Source: Halomonas caseinilytica (GTDB taxonomy: Bacteria; Pseudomonadota; Gammaproteobacteria; Pseudomonadales; Halomonadaceae). From it: a stretch of DNA of 64,000 bases. Each line of letters starts with the position of its first letter. Position 1 is the stretch's first letter. The stretch lies in the NCBI RefSeq assembly GCF_001662305.1, contig NZ_BDEP01000014.1, positions 171,738 to 235,737 on the forward strand, written 5' to 3'. Of the stretch, positions 38,134 to 45,642 are shown in pieces. A program made the translations under genes and the position numbers. Below the pieces are notes generated by a model, which worked only from the letters and a program-made list of their open reading frames with translations, ran no database searches and was not told the origin of the DNA.

Positions 38134-39483
38134 GTGACTGCAAGATATCTGATTCCACTGTTGGCGTGTTGCACCCTGCTGACCGCCTCCCCAGTGTTCG
38201 CCGACGCCGATGACCTCGTCGAGCGTGGCGCTTACCTGGCCCGTGCCGGCGACTGCGCCGCCTGCCACACCGCACCGGAGGGCAAGCCCTTTGCCGGCGG
38301 CCTGGGGATCGAGAGCCCCTTCGGCACTATCTATTCGACCAACATCACCCCGGACCCGGAACATGGCATCGGCCACTACACCGAGGAGCAGTTTGCCGCT
38401 GCCCTGCGCGACGGCAAGCGTACCGATGGCGCCAACCTTTACCCGGCTATGCCGTATCCTTCCTACGCAAACCTGACCGACGAGGATGTCCATGCGCTCT
38501 ATGCCTACTTCATGCAAGGCGTGGAGCCTGTAGCGACCCAGCCGCCGGAGACGTCGCTCGGCTTCCCGTTCAACCAGCGCTGGGGCATCACCGCCTGGAA
38601 CTGGTTGTTCGCCGACCAGGAAACTTTCACGCCGAAAGCCGACCGGAATGCGTTGACCGAGCGCGGTCGCTACCTGGTCGAGGGGCTTGGCCACTGCGGT
38701 AGTTGCCACACGCCGCGCGGCATCGCCCAGCAGGAGAAAGCCCTCGACGATGGCGACGATGCCTATCTCGCCGGTGCCGATCTGAACGGCTGGTGGGCGC
38801 CTTCCCTGCGTGCCGGAAAGGGTGGCGACGGGCAAGGCATCGAAGGTTGGGACACCCAGGCGATCGTCGACTACCTCAAGACCGGCCGCAATGTGCACGC
38901 CACCGTGGGGGGCGAGATGACGTCTGTCATTGCCCACAGTACGTCGCATCTCACCGATCAGGACCTGACGAGCATTGCGCAATACCTCAAGTCATTGCCC
39001 GCCAATCCGGCGAACGAGAGTGTCGCGTCGGCCGACGAACGTGAGCAGGCCACCCGCGAGACGGCCGCGCGCCTGACCGCCGCCAAGCATCTGAGCGACG
39101 GCGAGCGCCTCTATATAGACAACTGTGCGGCATGCCACTTCAACGCCGGTGAGGGGGCCGACCGCGTCTTCCCGCAGCTCGCCGGCAACTCCTTGATCAA
39201 TGCCGACGATCCGACTGGCTTGATCCACACCATCCTGGCGGGCGCCCGGCCGCCGGCGACGCCGACGATCCCTGCCCAACTGCCGATGCCCGGCTTCAGC
39301 TGGCGCCTGTCGAACGAGGAAGTCGCCACCTTGGCTACCTTCGTGCGCGGTGCCTGGGGCAATGATGCCGAGCCGGTGACGGCCGAGCAGGTCGCCAGGG
39401 TGCGTGCATCGATCAAGCAGGCCCCGCTGAGTCGGGCCCCGGATCCGAACGGCTCGCTCAACCACGAAGACGGTGACCAGTAA
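38134..39483 (+). CDS. Tri-heme cytochrome c subunit of gluconate-type dehydrogenase
   Basis: Membrane-anchored electron-transfer subunit passing electrons from the flavoprotein to ubiquinone. Sec signal at residues 1-23, ending PVFAD. Three heme c motifs are visible: CAACH at 41-45, CGSCH at 188-192 and CAACH at 331-335, which is the number found in gluconate, alcohol and fructose dehydrogenase cytochromes. 449 residues. Start GTG 38134 follows AAAAAGGAC. It lies between the gamma and flavoprotein genes, with 60 and 76 base gaps. Confidence 0.9.
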   Translation: MTARYLIPLLACCTLLTASPVFADADDLVERGAYLARAGDCAACHTAPEGKPFAGGLGIESPFGTIYSTNITPDPEHGIGHYTEEQFAAALRDGKRTDGANLYPAMPYPSYANLTDEDVHALYAYFMQGVEPVATQPPETSLGFPFNQRWGITAWNWLFADQETFTPKADRNALTERGRYLVEGLGHCGSCHTPRGIAQQEKALDDGDDAYLAGADLNGWWAPSLRAGKGGDGQGIEGWDTQAIVDYLKTGRNVHATVGGEMTSVIAHSTSHLTDQDLTSIAQYLKSLPANPANESVASADEREQATRETAARLTAAKHLSDGERLYIDNCAACHFNAGEGADRVFPQLAGNSLINADDPTGLIHTILAGARPPATPTIPAQLPMPGFSWRLSNEEVATLATFVRGAWGNDAEPVTAEQVARVRASIKQAPLSRAPDPNGSLNHEDGDQ

Positions 39484-39559
39484 CGGAAGGCGGGCTGCCC
39501 GAAGAGGCGGCCATGCCGATGCGCCGGAGTGCGCATCGAATGAATCGAGGAGTTAACAC

Positions 39560-41329
39560 ATGGCTAAGCAACAACCGCGAGTCGATGCGGTCATCGTCGG
39601 CCTCGGCTGGACCGGTTCCATCATGGGCATGGAACTGACGGATGCGGGGCTGAACGTGCTGGCGCTGGAACGTGGTGCCGATCGCACCAATGCCGATTTC
39701 GCTTATCCCAAGGCGGCGGATGAGATTCAGTACGGCGTTCGTCACACCATGATGCAGAAGCCGAAACAGTCAGCAGTCACCATCCGCCGCAATCTCGACG
39801 AGCGTGCGCTGCCACAGCGCAAGCTGGGTGCTTTCCTGCCCGGTGACGGCGTGGGCGGTGCCGGCGCGCACTGGACAGGTGTGCTGATTCGGCCGACGCC
39901 GACCGACCTGCAGTTGAAGAGCTTCGCCGACCAGGCCTTCGAGCCCGGGGTGTTGCAGGAAGACATGCAGATTCAGGATTTCGGTGTGACCTGGGACGAG
40001 CTGGAGCCGCACTTCACTTTCTTCGAGAAAGTGTGTGGTCAGTCCGGCACCACCGGCAACTTGCGCGGCGAGATCCAGGAAGGCGGCGATCCGTTCGAAG
40101 GGCCACGCAGCGAGCCTTATCCGCTGCCGGCGCTACAGGACACCCAGAGCACTGACATGTTCGACAAGGCCGCGCGTCAGCTGGGATACCATCCTTTCCC
40201 CAACCCTTCGGCCAACGTGTCGCGCGCTTGGACCAATCCTTATGGCATGCAGCTCGGTCCCTGCAATTATTGTGGCTTCTGTTCCCGTTACGGCTGCGTG
40301 AACTATTCCAAGGCCTCGCCGCAGACCTGCATCCTGAATGCGCTCAAGCAGCGCAGTAACTTCGCTTATCGGACTCACGCCAACGTGACTCGTGTCGAGC
40401 TGGCGCCTGATGGCAAGACCGCGACCGGCGTGACCTATATCGACGAAAACGGCGATGAGGTATTCCAGCCGGCGGATATGGTCGTCCTGGCCTCCTACGC
40501 GCTCAACAACGTGCGTTTGATGCTCAACTCCGGCATTGGCCAGATGTACGATCCCGTTTCACGCACCGGTACGGTGGGACGCAACTACGCCTACCAGATA
40601 GGCGGTGGCATTCATCTGTACTTCGACGACATCGAGTTCAACCCGTTTGCCACCGCGGGGGCCACCGGCCGGATGTTCAACGACTTCTCGCCGGGCAACT
40701 TCGACAGCGCGCCTTATGGCTTTATCGGCGGCGCCAAGATGCACGCCTCGCAGGCGAGCGGCACGCCGATCAAGACGCCGCTGCCCAACCACACACCCAG
40801 CTGGGGCCAAGGTTACAAGGATGCGTTGAAGAAGTACTACGGTCACCACATGGAGATCTCGATGGCCGGCAGCGTGATGTCCTATCGTACCAACATGCTC
40901 GACCTCGATCCGACCTGGAAGGACCCCTATGGCTTGCCGCTGCTGCGCATGACCTTCGACTGGAAGGAGAACGAACTGAAGCTTTCACGCTTCATGCGCG
41001 ACCGGCTGAGAGAGATCGCGAAGGTGCTCAAGCCGGATCACATGGACGAGAGCTTCCAGCTGAGTGGCGATCACTTCAAGGTGACCAACTACGTCTCGAC
41101 GCACAATGTCGGCGGGGCGGTCATGGGGACCGATCCGAGCAACTCGGCGCTCAACCGGTATCTTCAGAGCTGGGACGTGCACAATGTCTTCGTTCCCGGC
41201 GGCAACGCCTTCCCGCAGAACTTCCAGGCCAATCCTACCGACCTGATCGCCGCGCTGACGTACTGGTCGGCCAAGAAGATCAAGGAAACGTACCTGAAAA
41301 AACCGGGACCGCTGATGTCGCGTGCCTGA
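39560..41329 (+). CDS. Gluconate 2-dehydrogenase-type GMC flavoprotein subunit
   Basis: Catalytic FAD subunit of the glucose-methanol-choline family, acting on gluconate or a related sugar acid at the periplasmic face. FAD motif VIVGLGWTGSIMGMEL is at residues 11-26. The C-terminal GMC region has STHNVGGAVMGTDP with the catalytic His, then GGNAFPQNFQANPTDLIAAL. Four cysteines at 235, 238, 241 and 246 (GPCNYCGFCSRYGC) could hold an iron-sulfur cluster, as in fructose and FAD-glucose dehydrogenases. No signal peptide is present. 589 residues. Exact sugar substrate cannot be told from sequence; gluconate is the family default. Confidence 0.85.
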   Translation: MAKQQPRVDAVIVGLGWTGSIMGMELTDAGLNVLALERGADRTNADFAYPKAADEIQYGVRHTMMQKPKQSAVTIRRNLDERALPQRKLGAFLPGDGVGGAGAHWTGVLIRPTPTDLQLKSFADQAFEPGVLQEDMQIQDFGVTWDELEPHFTFFEKVCGQSGTTGNLRGEIQEGGDPFEGPRSEPYPLPALQDTQSTDMFDKAARQLGYHPFPNPSANVSRAWTNPYGMQLGPCNYCGFCSRYGCVNYSKASPQTCILNALKQRSNFAYRTHANVTRVELAPDGKTATGVTYIDENGDEVFQPADMVVLASYALNNVRLMLNSGIGQMYDPVSRTGTVGRNYAYQIGGGIHLYFDDIEFNPFATAGATGRMFNDFSPGNFDSAPYGFIGGAKMHASQASGTPIKTPLPNHTPSWGQGYKDALKKYYGHHMEISMAGSVMSYRTNMLDLDPTWKDPYGLPLLRMTFDWKENELKLSRFMRDRLREIAKVLKPDHMDESFQLSGDHFKVTNYVSTHNVGGAVMGTDPSNSALNRYLQSWDVHNVFVPGGNAFPQNFQANPTDLIAALTYWSAKKIKETYLKKPGPLMSRA

Positions 41330-41429
41330 TCACCTGGCCTGGCGTTACATGGAGCGAGGCAGGCGGGATCGCTGGCCACGGCCACGCTCTCGCCTCGCAC
41401 CGATTGCCTGACGCAGGATCACCGGCGGG

Positions 41430-41461
41430 TGGACAGCCGATGGGCGGCAAGGTAGGATAAT
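41430..41461 (+). promoter_or_regulatory. Candidate promoter for tRNA-Arg
   Basis: TGGACA (41430-41435) and GATAAT (41456-41461) resemble -35 and -10 boxes, although the 20-base spacing is long. The -10 is followed at once by GCGCGC, a GC-rich discriminator typical of stable-RNA promoters under stringent control. Confidence 0.35.
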
Positions 41462-41518
41462 GCGCGCAATCGCTGCCGACGGCGGAGTGAATGAAAACTC
41501 CAAACAGGCAGGAAATAC

Positions 41519-41595
41519 GCGCCCTTAGCTCAGCTGGATAGAGCGTCGCCCTCCGGAGGCGAAGGTCAAAGGTTCGAATCCTTTAGGGCGCGCCA
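41519..41595 (+). tRNA. tRNA-Arg (anticodon CCG)
   Basis: 77-base cloverleaf with encoded CCA. Acceptor GCGCCCT (41519-41525) pairs with AGGGCGC (41585-41591). D stem is GCTC/GAGC, anticodon stem TCGCC/GGCGA with CCG at 41553-41555, and T stem AAAGG/CCTTT around TTCGAAT. It reads CGG arginine codons. A strong terminator follows. tRNA-Arg genes are frequent integration sites, but no integrase or repeated 3' end is seen nearby. Confidence 0.97.
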
Positions 41596-41603
41596 GAATC
41601 GCA

Positions 41604-41644
41604 GAGAAACGGCCACCTCGCTCACAGCGCGGTGGCCGTTTCTC
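41604..41644 (+). terminator. Terminator after tRNA-Arg
   Basis: GAGAAACGGCCACC and GGTGGCCGTTTCTC form a perfect 14-base stem (41604-41617 and 41631-41644), with a nested CGCT/AGCG stem in the loop. It starts nine bases after the tRNA. Confidence 0.85.
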
Positions 41645-41831
41645 GTTGCGCCATCCGGGCGAGTTCTCATTCGGCCATTGCGCCTCGAACACCCCACGGG
41701 ATCAGATGGCGGCTTGCCGCCCCGGCGATAGCCTCGGCCCGTCGAGGCGCAGGCCTTGTCTTTACAGTCGAGGGACTGTCACCTAGCTTTCATGGGTGTC
41801 CGATCGCACGGCTTCAAGACCGGTACTGGCC

Positions 41832-43019
41832 ATGGAAAAGAATCTGGTGGAAGTGAACCTCGATAAGCTGGTCTCGTTCAGGAGAGATGTTCACCGGCAT
41901 CCCGAACTTGGCTTCGAGGAACACGAGACATCGCGCAAGATCCGTGAGTATCTGGAGGCGCTGGATGTCGAATATGTCTCGGGTATCGGCAAGACCGGTA
42001 TCGTGGCCTGGATAGTCGGCTCCCGGGAGGGGCATGGGGCGAGTGTTGGTCTGCGTGCCGATATGGATGCGCTACCGCTCGAGGAGCACAGTGGCGTCGA
42101 TCATGCGTCCCGGCACCATGGACGCATGCATGCCTGTGGACATGATGGCCATACGACCATGTTGCTGGGGGCTGTCGAGTACTTCAGGCACAACAGGGCG
42201 TTTTCCGGCACGATCTATTTCATTTTCCAGCCGGCCGAAGAAGGGGTCGGGGGTGGCAAGGCCATGGTCGATGATGGCCTGTTCGAAAGATTCCCCATCA
42301 AGGAAGTATATGGTCTGCACAATTGGCCGGGATTACCGGTCGGCAAGTTCGGACTGGTGAGCGGCCCGATCATGGCCAGTGGCGACCGTGTCGATATTAC
42401 GATCCAGGGTCGCGGCGGGCACGGCGGGCTCAACCCGCATGGGTGTGTCGATCCGATACGCATCGCAGCGGAACTCATCAGCAAGGCGCACACGATCATA
42501 TCCCGTGAGGTGGATCCCCTGAACCCGGCCGTTCTCAGTATCTGCGCCATTCAAGGAGGCGATCTGGACGGCTTTGCGGTGATCCCGAATACCACGAAGT
42601 TGAGTGGCACGATTCGCGCTCTGGACGAGGAGACCCGAACCATCGTGGCGTCCGGGCTGCGGCGGCTCTGCGAAAGCCTTGAGCACTATTACGGCGCCAC
42701 GATAGAACTGAAGATCGAAGACAAGTTCGGTGTGACCTTCAATGACGCCGAGGCGACGGAGTCTGCAAGAAAGGTGATTCAGGAGTGTTTCGGGGAAGAT
42801 GCTCTGGTTCGGGATTACAAGCCAAGCATGGGAGGCGAGGATTTCTCCTATATGCTGGCCGTTCGACCAGGCTCTTATATTCATGTCGGCTCCGGCGATG
42901 AGGATCACCCTCATGGCTTGCATAATCCACAATATGATTTCAATGATAGCATTATTCCGCTGGGCGTAAGCTTGCTGTCTCGCTTGGCGGTTGCATCATT
43001 GAATCGACAATATTCATGA
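41832..43019 (+). CDS. M20 family metal-dependent amidohydrolase (hippurate/IAA-amino-acid hydrolase type)
   Basis: Dinuclear-metal peptidase M20D enzyme hydrolysing an N-acyl amino acid or similar amide. Metal and catalytic motifs: GLRADMDALPLEE, His100-Cys102-His104-Asp105 in MHACGHDGHTTM, FQPAEEGVGGG, LHNWPGLPVG and GGEDFSYM. 395 residues from ATG 41832; a GTG at 41796 is in frame and neither start has a good ribosome site. DUF3311 and SSS transporter genes follow, so the imported compound may be its substrate. Codon use is more A/T-rich than in neighbours, especially near the 3' end, which may indicate acquisition by transfer beside the tRNA. Confidence 0.87.
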   Translation: MEKNLVEVNLDKLVSFRRDVHRHPELGFEEHETSRKIREYLEALDVEYVSGIGKTGIVAWIVGSREGHGASVGLRADMDALPLEEHSGVDHASRHHGRMHACGHDGHTTMLLGAVEYFRHNRAFSGTIYFIFQPAEEGVGGGKAMVDDGLFERFPIKEVYGLHNWPGLPVGKFGLVSGPIMASGDRVDITIQGRGGHGGLNPHGCVDPIRIAAELISKAHTIISREVDPLNPAVLSICAIQGGDLDGFAVIPNTTKLSGTIRALDEETRTIVASGLRRLCESLEHYYGATIELKIEDKFGVTFNDAEATESARKVIQECFGEDALVRDYKPSMGGEDFSYMLAVRPGSYIHVGSGDEDHPHGLHNPQYDFNDSIIPLGVSLLSRLAVASLNRQYS

Positions 43020-43071
43020 CGAAAACGTAAGGATGAGCCGACAGTGTAATCGATGATCGGGAGAAGACTGG

Positions 43072-43296
43072 ATGACCATCAACAAGGAAAAGAAGGTCGC
43101 CAAGGCATATGTGGTATTTCTGATATCACTCTTTCTGCTGCTGACGTTCCCGGTATATGCCATCGCCAATCGGGTCTTTCCGCTCGTTGCAGGACTACCC
43201 TTCGGTCTGTTCTGGATCGTGCTCATGGAGGGGGTCGCCTTTCTCGTACTCTGCGTTTTCTATCGCTATGAATACGGCAAGGGAGATCACCGATGA
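43072..43296 (+). CDS. DUF3311 small membrane protein (SSS transporter partner)
   Basis: 74-residue protein with two hydrophobic helices at about residues 11-32 and 42-64 and a PVYAIANRVFPLVAGLPFGLFW core typical of DUF3311 proteins. These are regularly encoded next to sodium:solute symporters and may act as a small subunit. GGGAGAAG precedes ATG 43072. Its stop overlaps the start of the SSS gene by four bases (ATGA), strongly suggesting co-expression. Its molecular role is unknown. Confidence 0.85.
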   Translation: MTINKEKKVAKAYVVFLISLFLLLTFPVYAIANRVFPLVAGLPFGLFWIVLMEGVAFLVLCVFYRYEYGKGDHR

Positions 43297-44756
43297 ACAA
43301 TTGGGTCTTTGCCCTGACCGCGATGCTAGTCTATCTGGTGCTGGCTTTCGTGCTGGGGCTGCTTGCCGGGCGTAGACGCTCATTCTGGTCGGTATCGGAG
43401 TATGCTGTTGCCGACCGAGGCCTCGGCCTTGTCGTGATCTGGTTCATGATGGGCGGCACGGTCTTCAGTGCCTTTTCCTTCCTGGGTGGGCCAGGCATGG
43501 CATTTTCCCAGGGGGCTGCGGCCTTTTTCGTGCCGACTTACGTGGCTCTGGGCATCCTGCCCTGGTACCTGCTGGGGCCTAAGGTAGGGCGCATTGGAGC
43601 ACGCAAGAATTTCTTCACCATGGGAGATTTTCTGGGAGACCGCTATCAGTCTCGGTCACTGACCGTGATCGTGGGCGTCATTTCGGTGCTGGCCTTCATC
43701 CAGTACCTGACGCTGCAGATCAAGGGAATGGCCTTCATCTTCAATATCCTGACCGACGGGGTAATTCCCTATTGGTTGGGCGCACTTCTCGCCTACGGGA
43801 TCGTCGTGATCTATGTTGCCAGCTCTGGCGTACGTGGAGCGGCCTGGAGCGATGTCTTTCAGGGGGCGTTGATGCTTGTCGTGGCATGGACCGTCGGCTT
43901 CTATCTCGTCTATGCGCTACAGGGTGGCCCGGCTGACATGTTCACGTCCATCAGCGAGTCGCGTCCTGGCTTCCTGACCATCGGGAATGAAGGCTCCACG
44001 ATGTCGGGAATGGCCTATACCACCGTGATACTGGTATCGGCATTGGGCTTTCTCATGTGGCCGCACTTGTTCACCAAGTCCTATACCACGACGGAGAAGC
44101 GCATCAAGCTCACGACACTGGCGTTTCCCTTGTTCGGGATCTTCATGGTGCCGGTGCTATTCATCGGTTTTTCGGCCATCGGGGTGGTATCGCCTGATGC
44201 CCTGGGGAGTGCGGACGAGATCCTGCCGCACTTGATCACCTACGAGCTGGGCGCGAGTGGTTGGCTCTACGGCTTGATCGGTGCCGGCTCGCTGGCGGCT
44301 GCAATGTCGTCTTCCGATGCCATTACCCACGGTGGCTCGGTGTCGCTTGGGCGGGATGTGCTGCTGCCCCTGAAGCCGGACATGAACGAACGTACCCAGA
44401 TCTGGATCATGCGCCTAGGGGTCGTCGCCATCGGTGCCGCTGCCTACTGGCTGTCGATCTTCGGCGCAGCGGGGATCATCGCGCTGCTGGTGGGTGCCTA
44501 TGGTTCGATCGCCCAGTTCGTGCCGGCCGTCTACGGTGCCCTGATCTGGCGGCGGGCCACGAAGAGCGGCGCCATCGCGGGGCTCATCGTGGGCATTGCG
44601 GTCAACTACTATTATCAGATCGTGGCCGATGTCACGCCGCTGGACATGAACGCCGGTTTCATCGGGTTGTTATGCAACATCGTCGTGTTCGTGGCCATCA
44701 GCATGTTAACGCGTCCCGTTCCCGAAGCGCTGGCGGATGAATACCGCAACGCCTGA
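43293..44756 (+). CDS. Sodium:solute symporter (SSS) family transporter
   Basis: Inner-membrane sodium-coupled importer with about 13 helices and 487 residues. The SSS pattern is clear: FWSVSEYAVADRGLG after helix 1, FSAFSFLGGPGMAFSQG, WYLLGPKVGRIGARKNFFTMGDFLGDRYQS, and AAAMSSSDAITHGGSVSLGRD around the sodium site. It most resembles the pantothenate/acetate-like SSS branch that pairs with DUF3311. Substrate unknown; the upstream M20 amidohydrolase hints at an acylated amino acid or its product. It ends one base before the convergent CobW gene. Confidence 0.88.
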   Translation: MNNWVFALTAMLVYLVLAFVLGLLAGRRRSFWSVSEYAVADRGLGLVVIWFMMGGTVFSAFSFLGGPGMAFSQGAAAFFVPTYVALGILPWYLLGPKVGRIGARKNFFTMGDFLGDRYQSRSLTVIVGVISVLAFIQYLTLQIKGMAFIFNILTDGVIPYWLGALLAYGIVVIYVASSGVRGAAWSDVFQGALMLVVAWTVGFYLVYALQGGPADMFTSISESRPGFLTIGNEGSTMSGMAYTTVILVSALGFLMWPHLFTKSYTTTEKRIKLTTLAFPLFGIFMVPVLFIGFSAIGVVSPDALGSADEILPHLITYELGASGWLYGLIGAGSLAAAMSSSDAITHGGSVSLGRDVLLPLKPDMNERTQIWIMRLGVVAIGAAAYWLSIFGAAGIIALLVGAYGSIAQFVPAVYGALIWRRATKSGAIAGLIVGIAVNYYYQIVADVTPLDMNAGFIGLLCNIVVFVAISMLTRPVPEALADEYRNA

Positions 44757-44757
44757 G

Positions 44758-45642
44758 TCAGAGATCGTGCAACGCATCCAGCAATGCCTGGAGCGCGTCG
44801 CCCTTGTGGCCAATCACGACCAGGGCCTGAGAACGCCCGGCGGTGGTGGCAATGCGCGTCATGCGACCGCCGGCGACCTGCACGAGGTAGCGGCTTCGCG
44901 CAGCATCGTTGGCGATGACCAGGCCCTTGACCCGAAGCAGCTCCGTTGCCGCGTCAGCGAGCAGCATATCGAGCGTCGCCACGTCGATAGGATGTGCAAA
45001 TCTCACGCTCTGCGTGGTAAGCGGGCCGGTGCCGGACCCTGGACATGACGGTGCCGATGGCGGCCCTTGTGGCGCTGTTTCGAGCGTCATGCGCGCGCCG
45101 GGATTGATGGCGGTAATACGCCGCAGGACAGAGGCCTGGTGTTCGTCGCTCAGCCAGTTCATCCGATTGATGCGTAGCCGCGATACCTCGCGAATCTGTG
45201 CGGTGAAGACTTCATTGATGGCATCGTCGCCTAAGTGCCGTTCGACGGCGCTGGCATCGACCAGTGACTCGCTCTCGTCGAGCCGATAACCCCGGGCGGC
45301 ATCGAGCAGTTGCATCAGGGGCCGCGGTCGGGCGATACCGCTGGCCTCGAAGACGAGGCGTCCGGGGCGTCGCGACCAACCGAGGATATCGCGCAGCTGT
45401 ACCGAGAGATTGCCCGAGATACCACAGCAGGCACAGCCGTTGGTCAGCCGCAGTATATTGTCCTGCCGTGACTCGACCAGCTCGGCGTCGATGTTGAGGC
45501 GGCCGAAATCATTGATCAGAAACAGGGCATCCTGCAGCTTGCCGGCATGAATCAGATGGTTGATGCGTGTCGTCTTGCCGCTGCCGAGAAAGCCGCATAA
45601 CAGCGTGGTGGGGATGTCTGCTGCCATCTCGTTACTCGCCAT
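44758..45642 (-). CDS. CobW/G3E family GTPase (putative metallochaperone)
   Basis: G3E P-loop GTPase of the CobW/COG0523 type, a family that delivers metals, often zinc, to enzymes. Walker A is TTLLCGFLGSGKTTRINHL near residues 12-30, and the metal-binding CxCC motif is NGCACCGISGNL. The usual G4 element NKxD reads NRMN (LRINRMNW), so nucleotide specificity may be altered. The C-terminal CobW_C-like domain is short; 294 residues. ATG 45642 overlaps the end of the amidohydrolase gene by 11 bases; ATG 45627 is an alternative. The overlap suggests it serves that metal-dependent enzyme. Confidence 0.8.
   Translation of the reverse strand: MASNEMAADIPTTLLCGFLGSGKTTRINHLIHAGKLQDALFLINDFGRLNIDAELVESRQDNILRLTNGCACCGISGNLSVQLRDILGWSRRPGRLVFEASGIARPRPLMQLLDAARGYRLDESESLVDASAVERHLGDDAINEVFTAQIREVSRLRINRMNWLSDEHQASVLRRITAINPGARMTLETAPQGPPSAPSCPGSGTGPLTTQSVRFAHPIDVATLDMLLADAATELLRVKGLVIANDAARSRYLVQVAGGRMTRIATTAGRSQALVVIGHKGDALQALLDALHDL

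Noticed and set aside
37336..38982. 548-codon antisense frame across the dehydrogenase gamma and cytochrome genes
   Set aside because: Spans two supported genes in reverse; low-complexity His/Gly/Gln-rich translation typical of a shadow.
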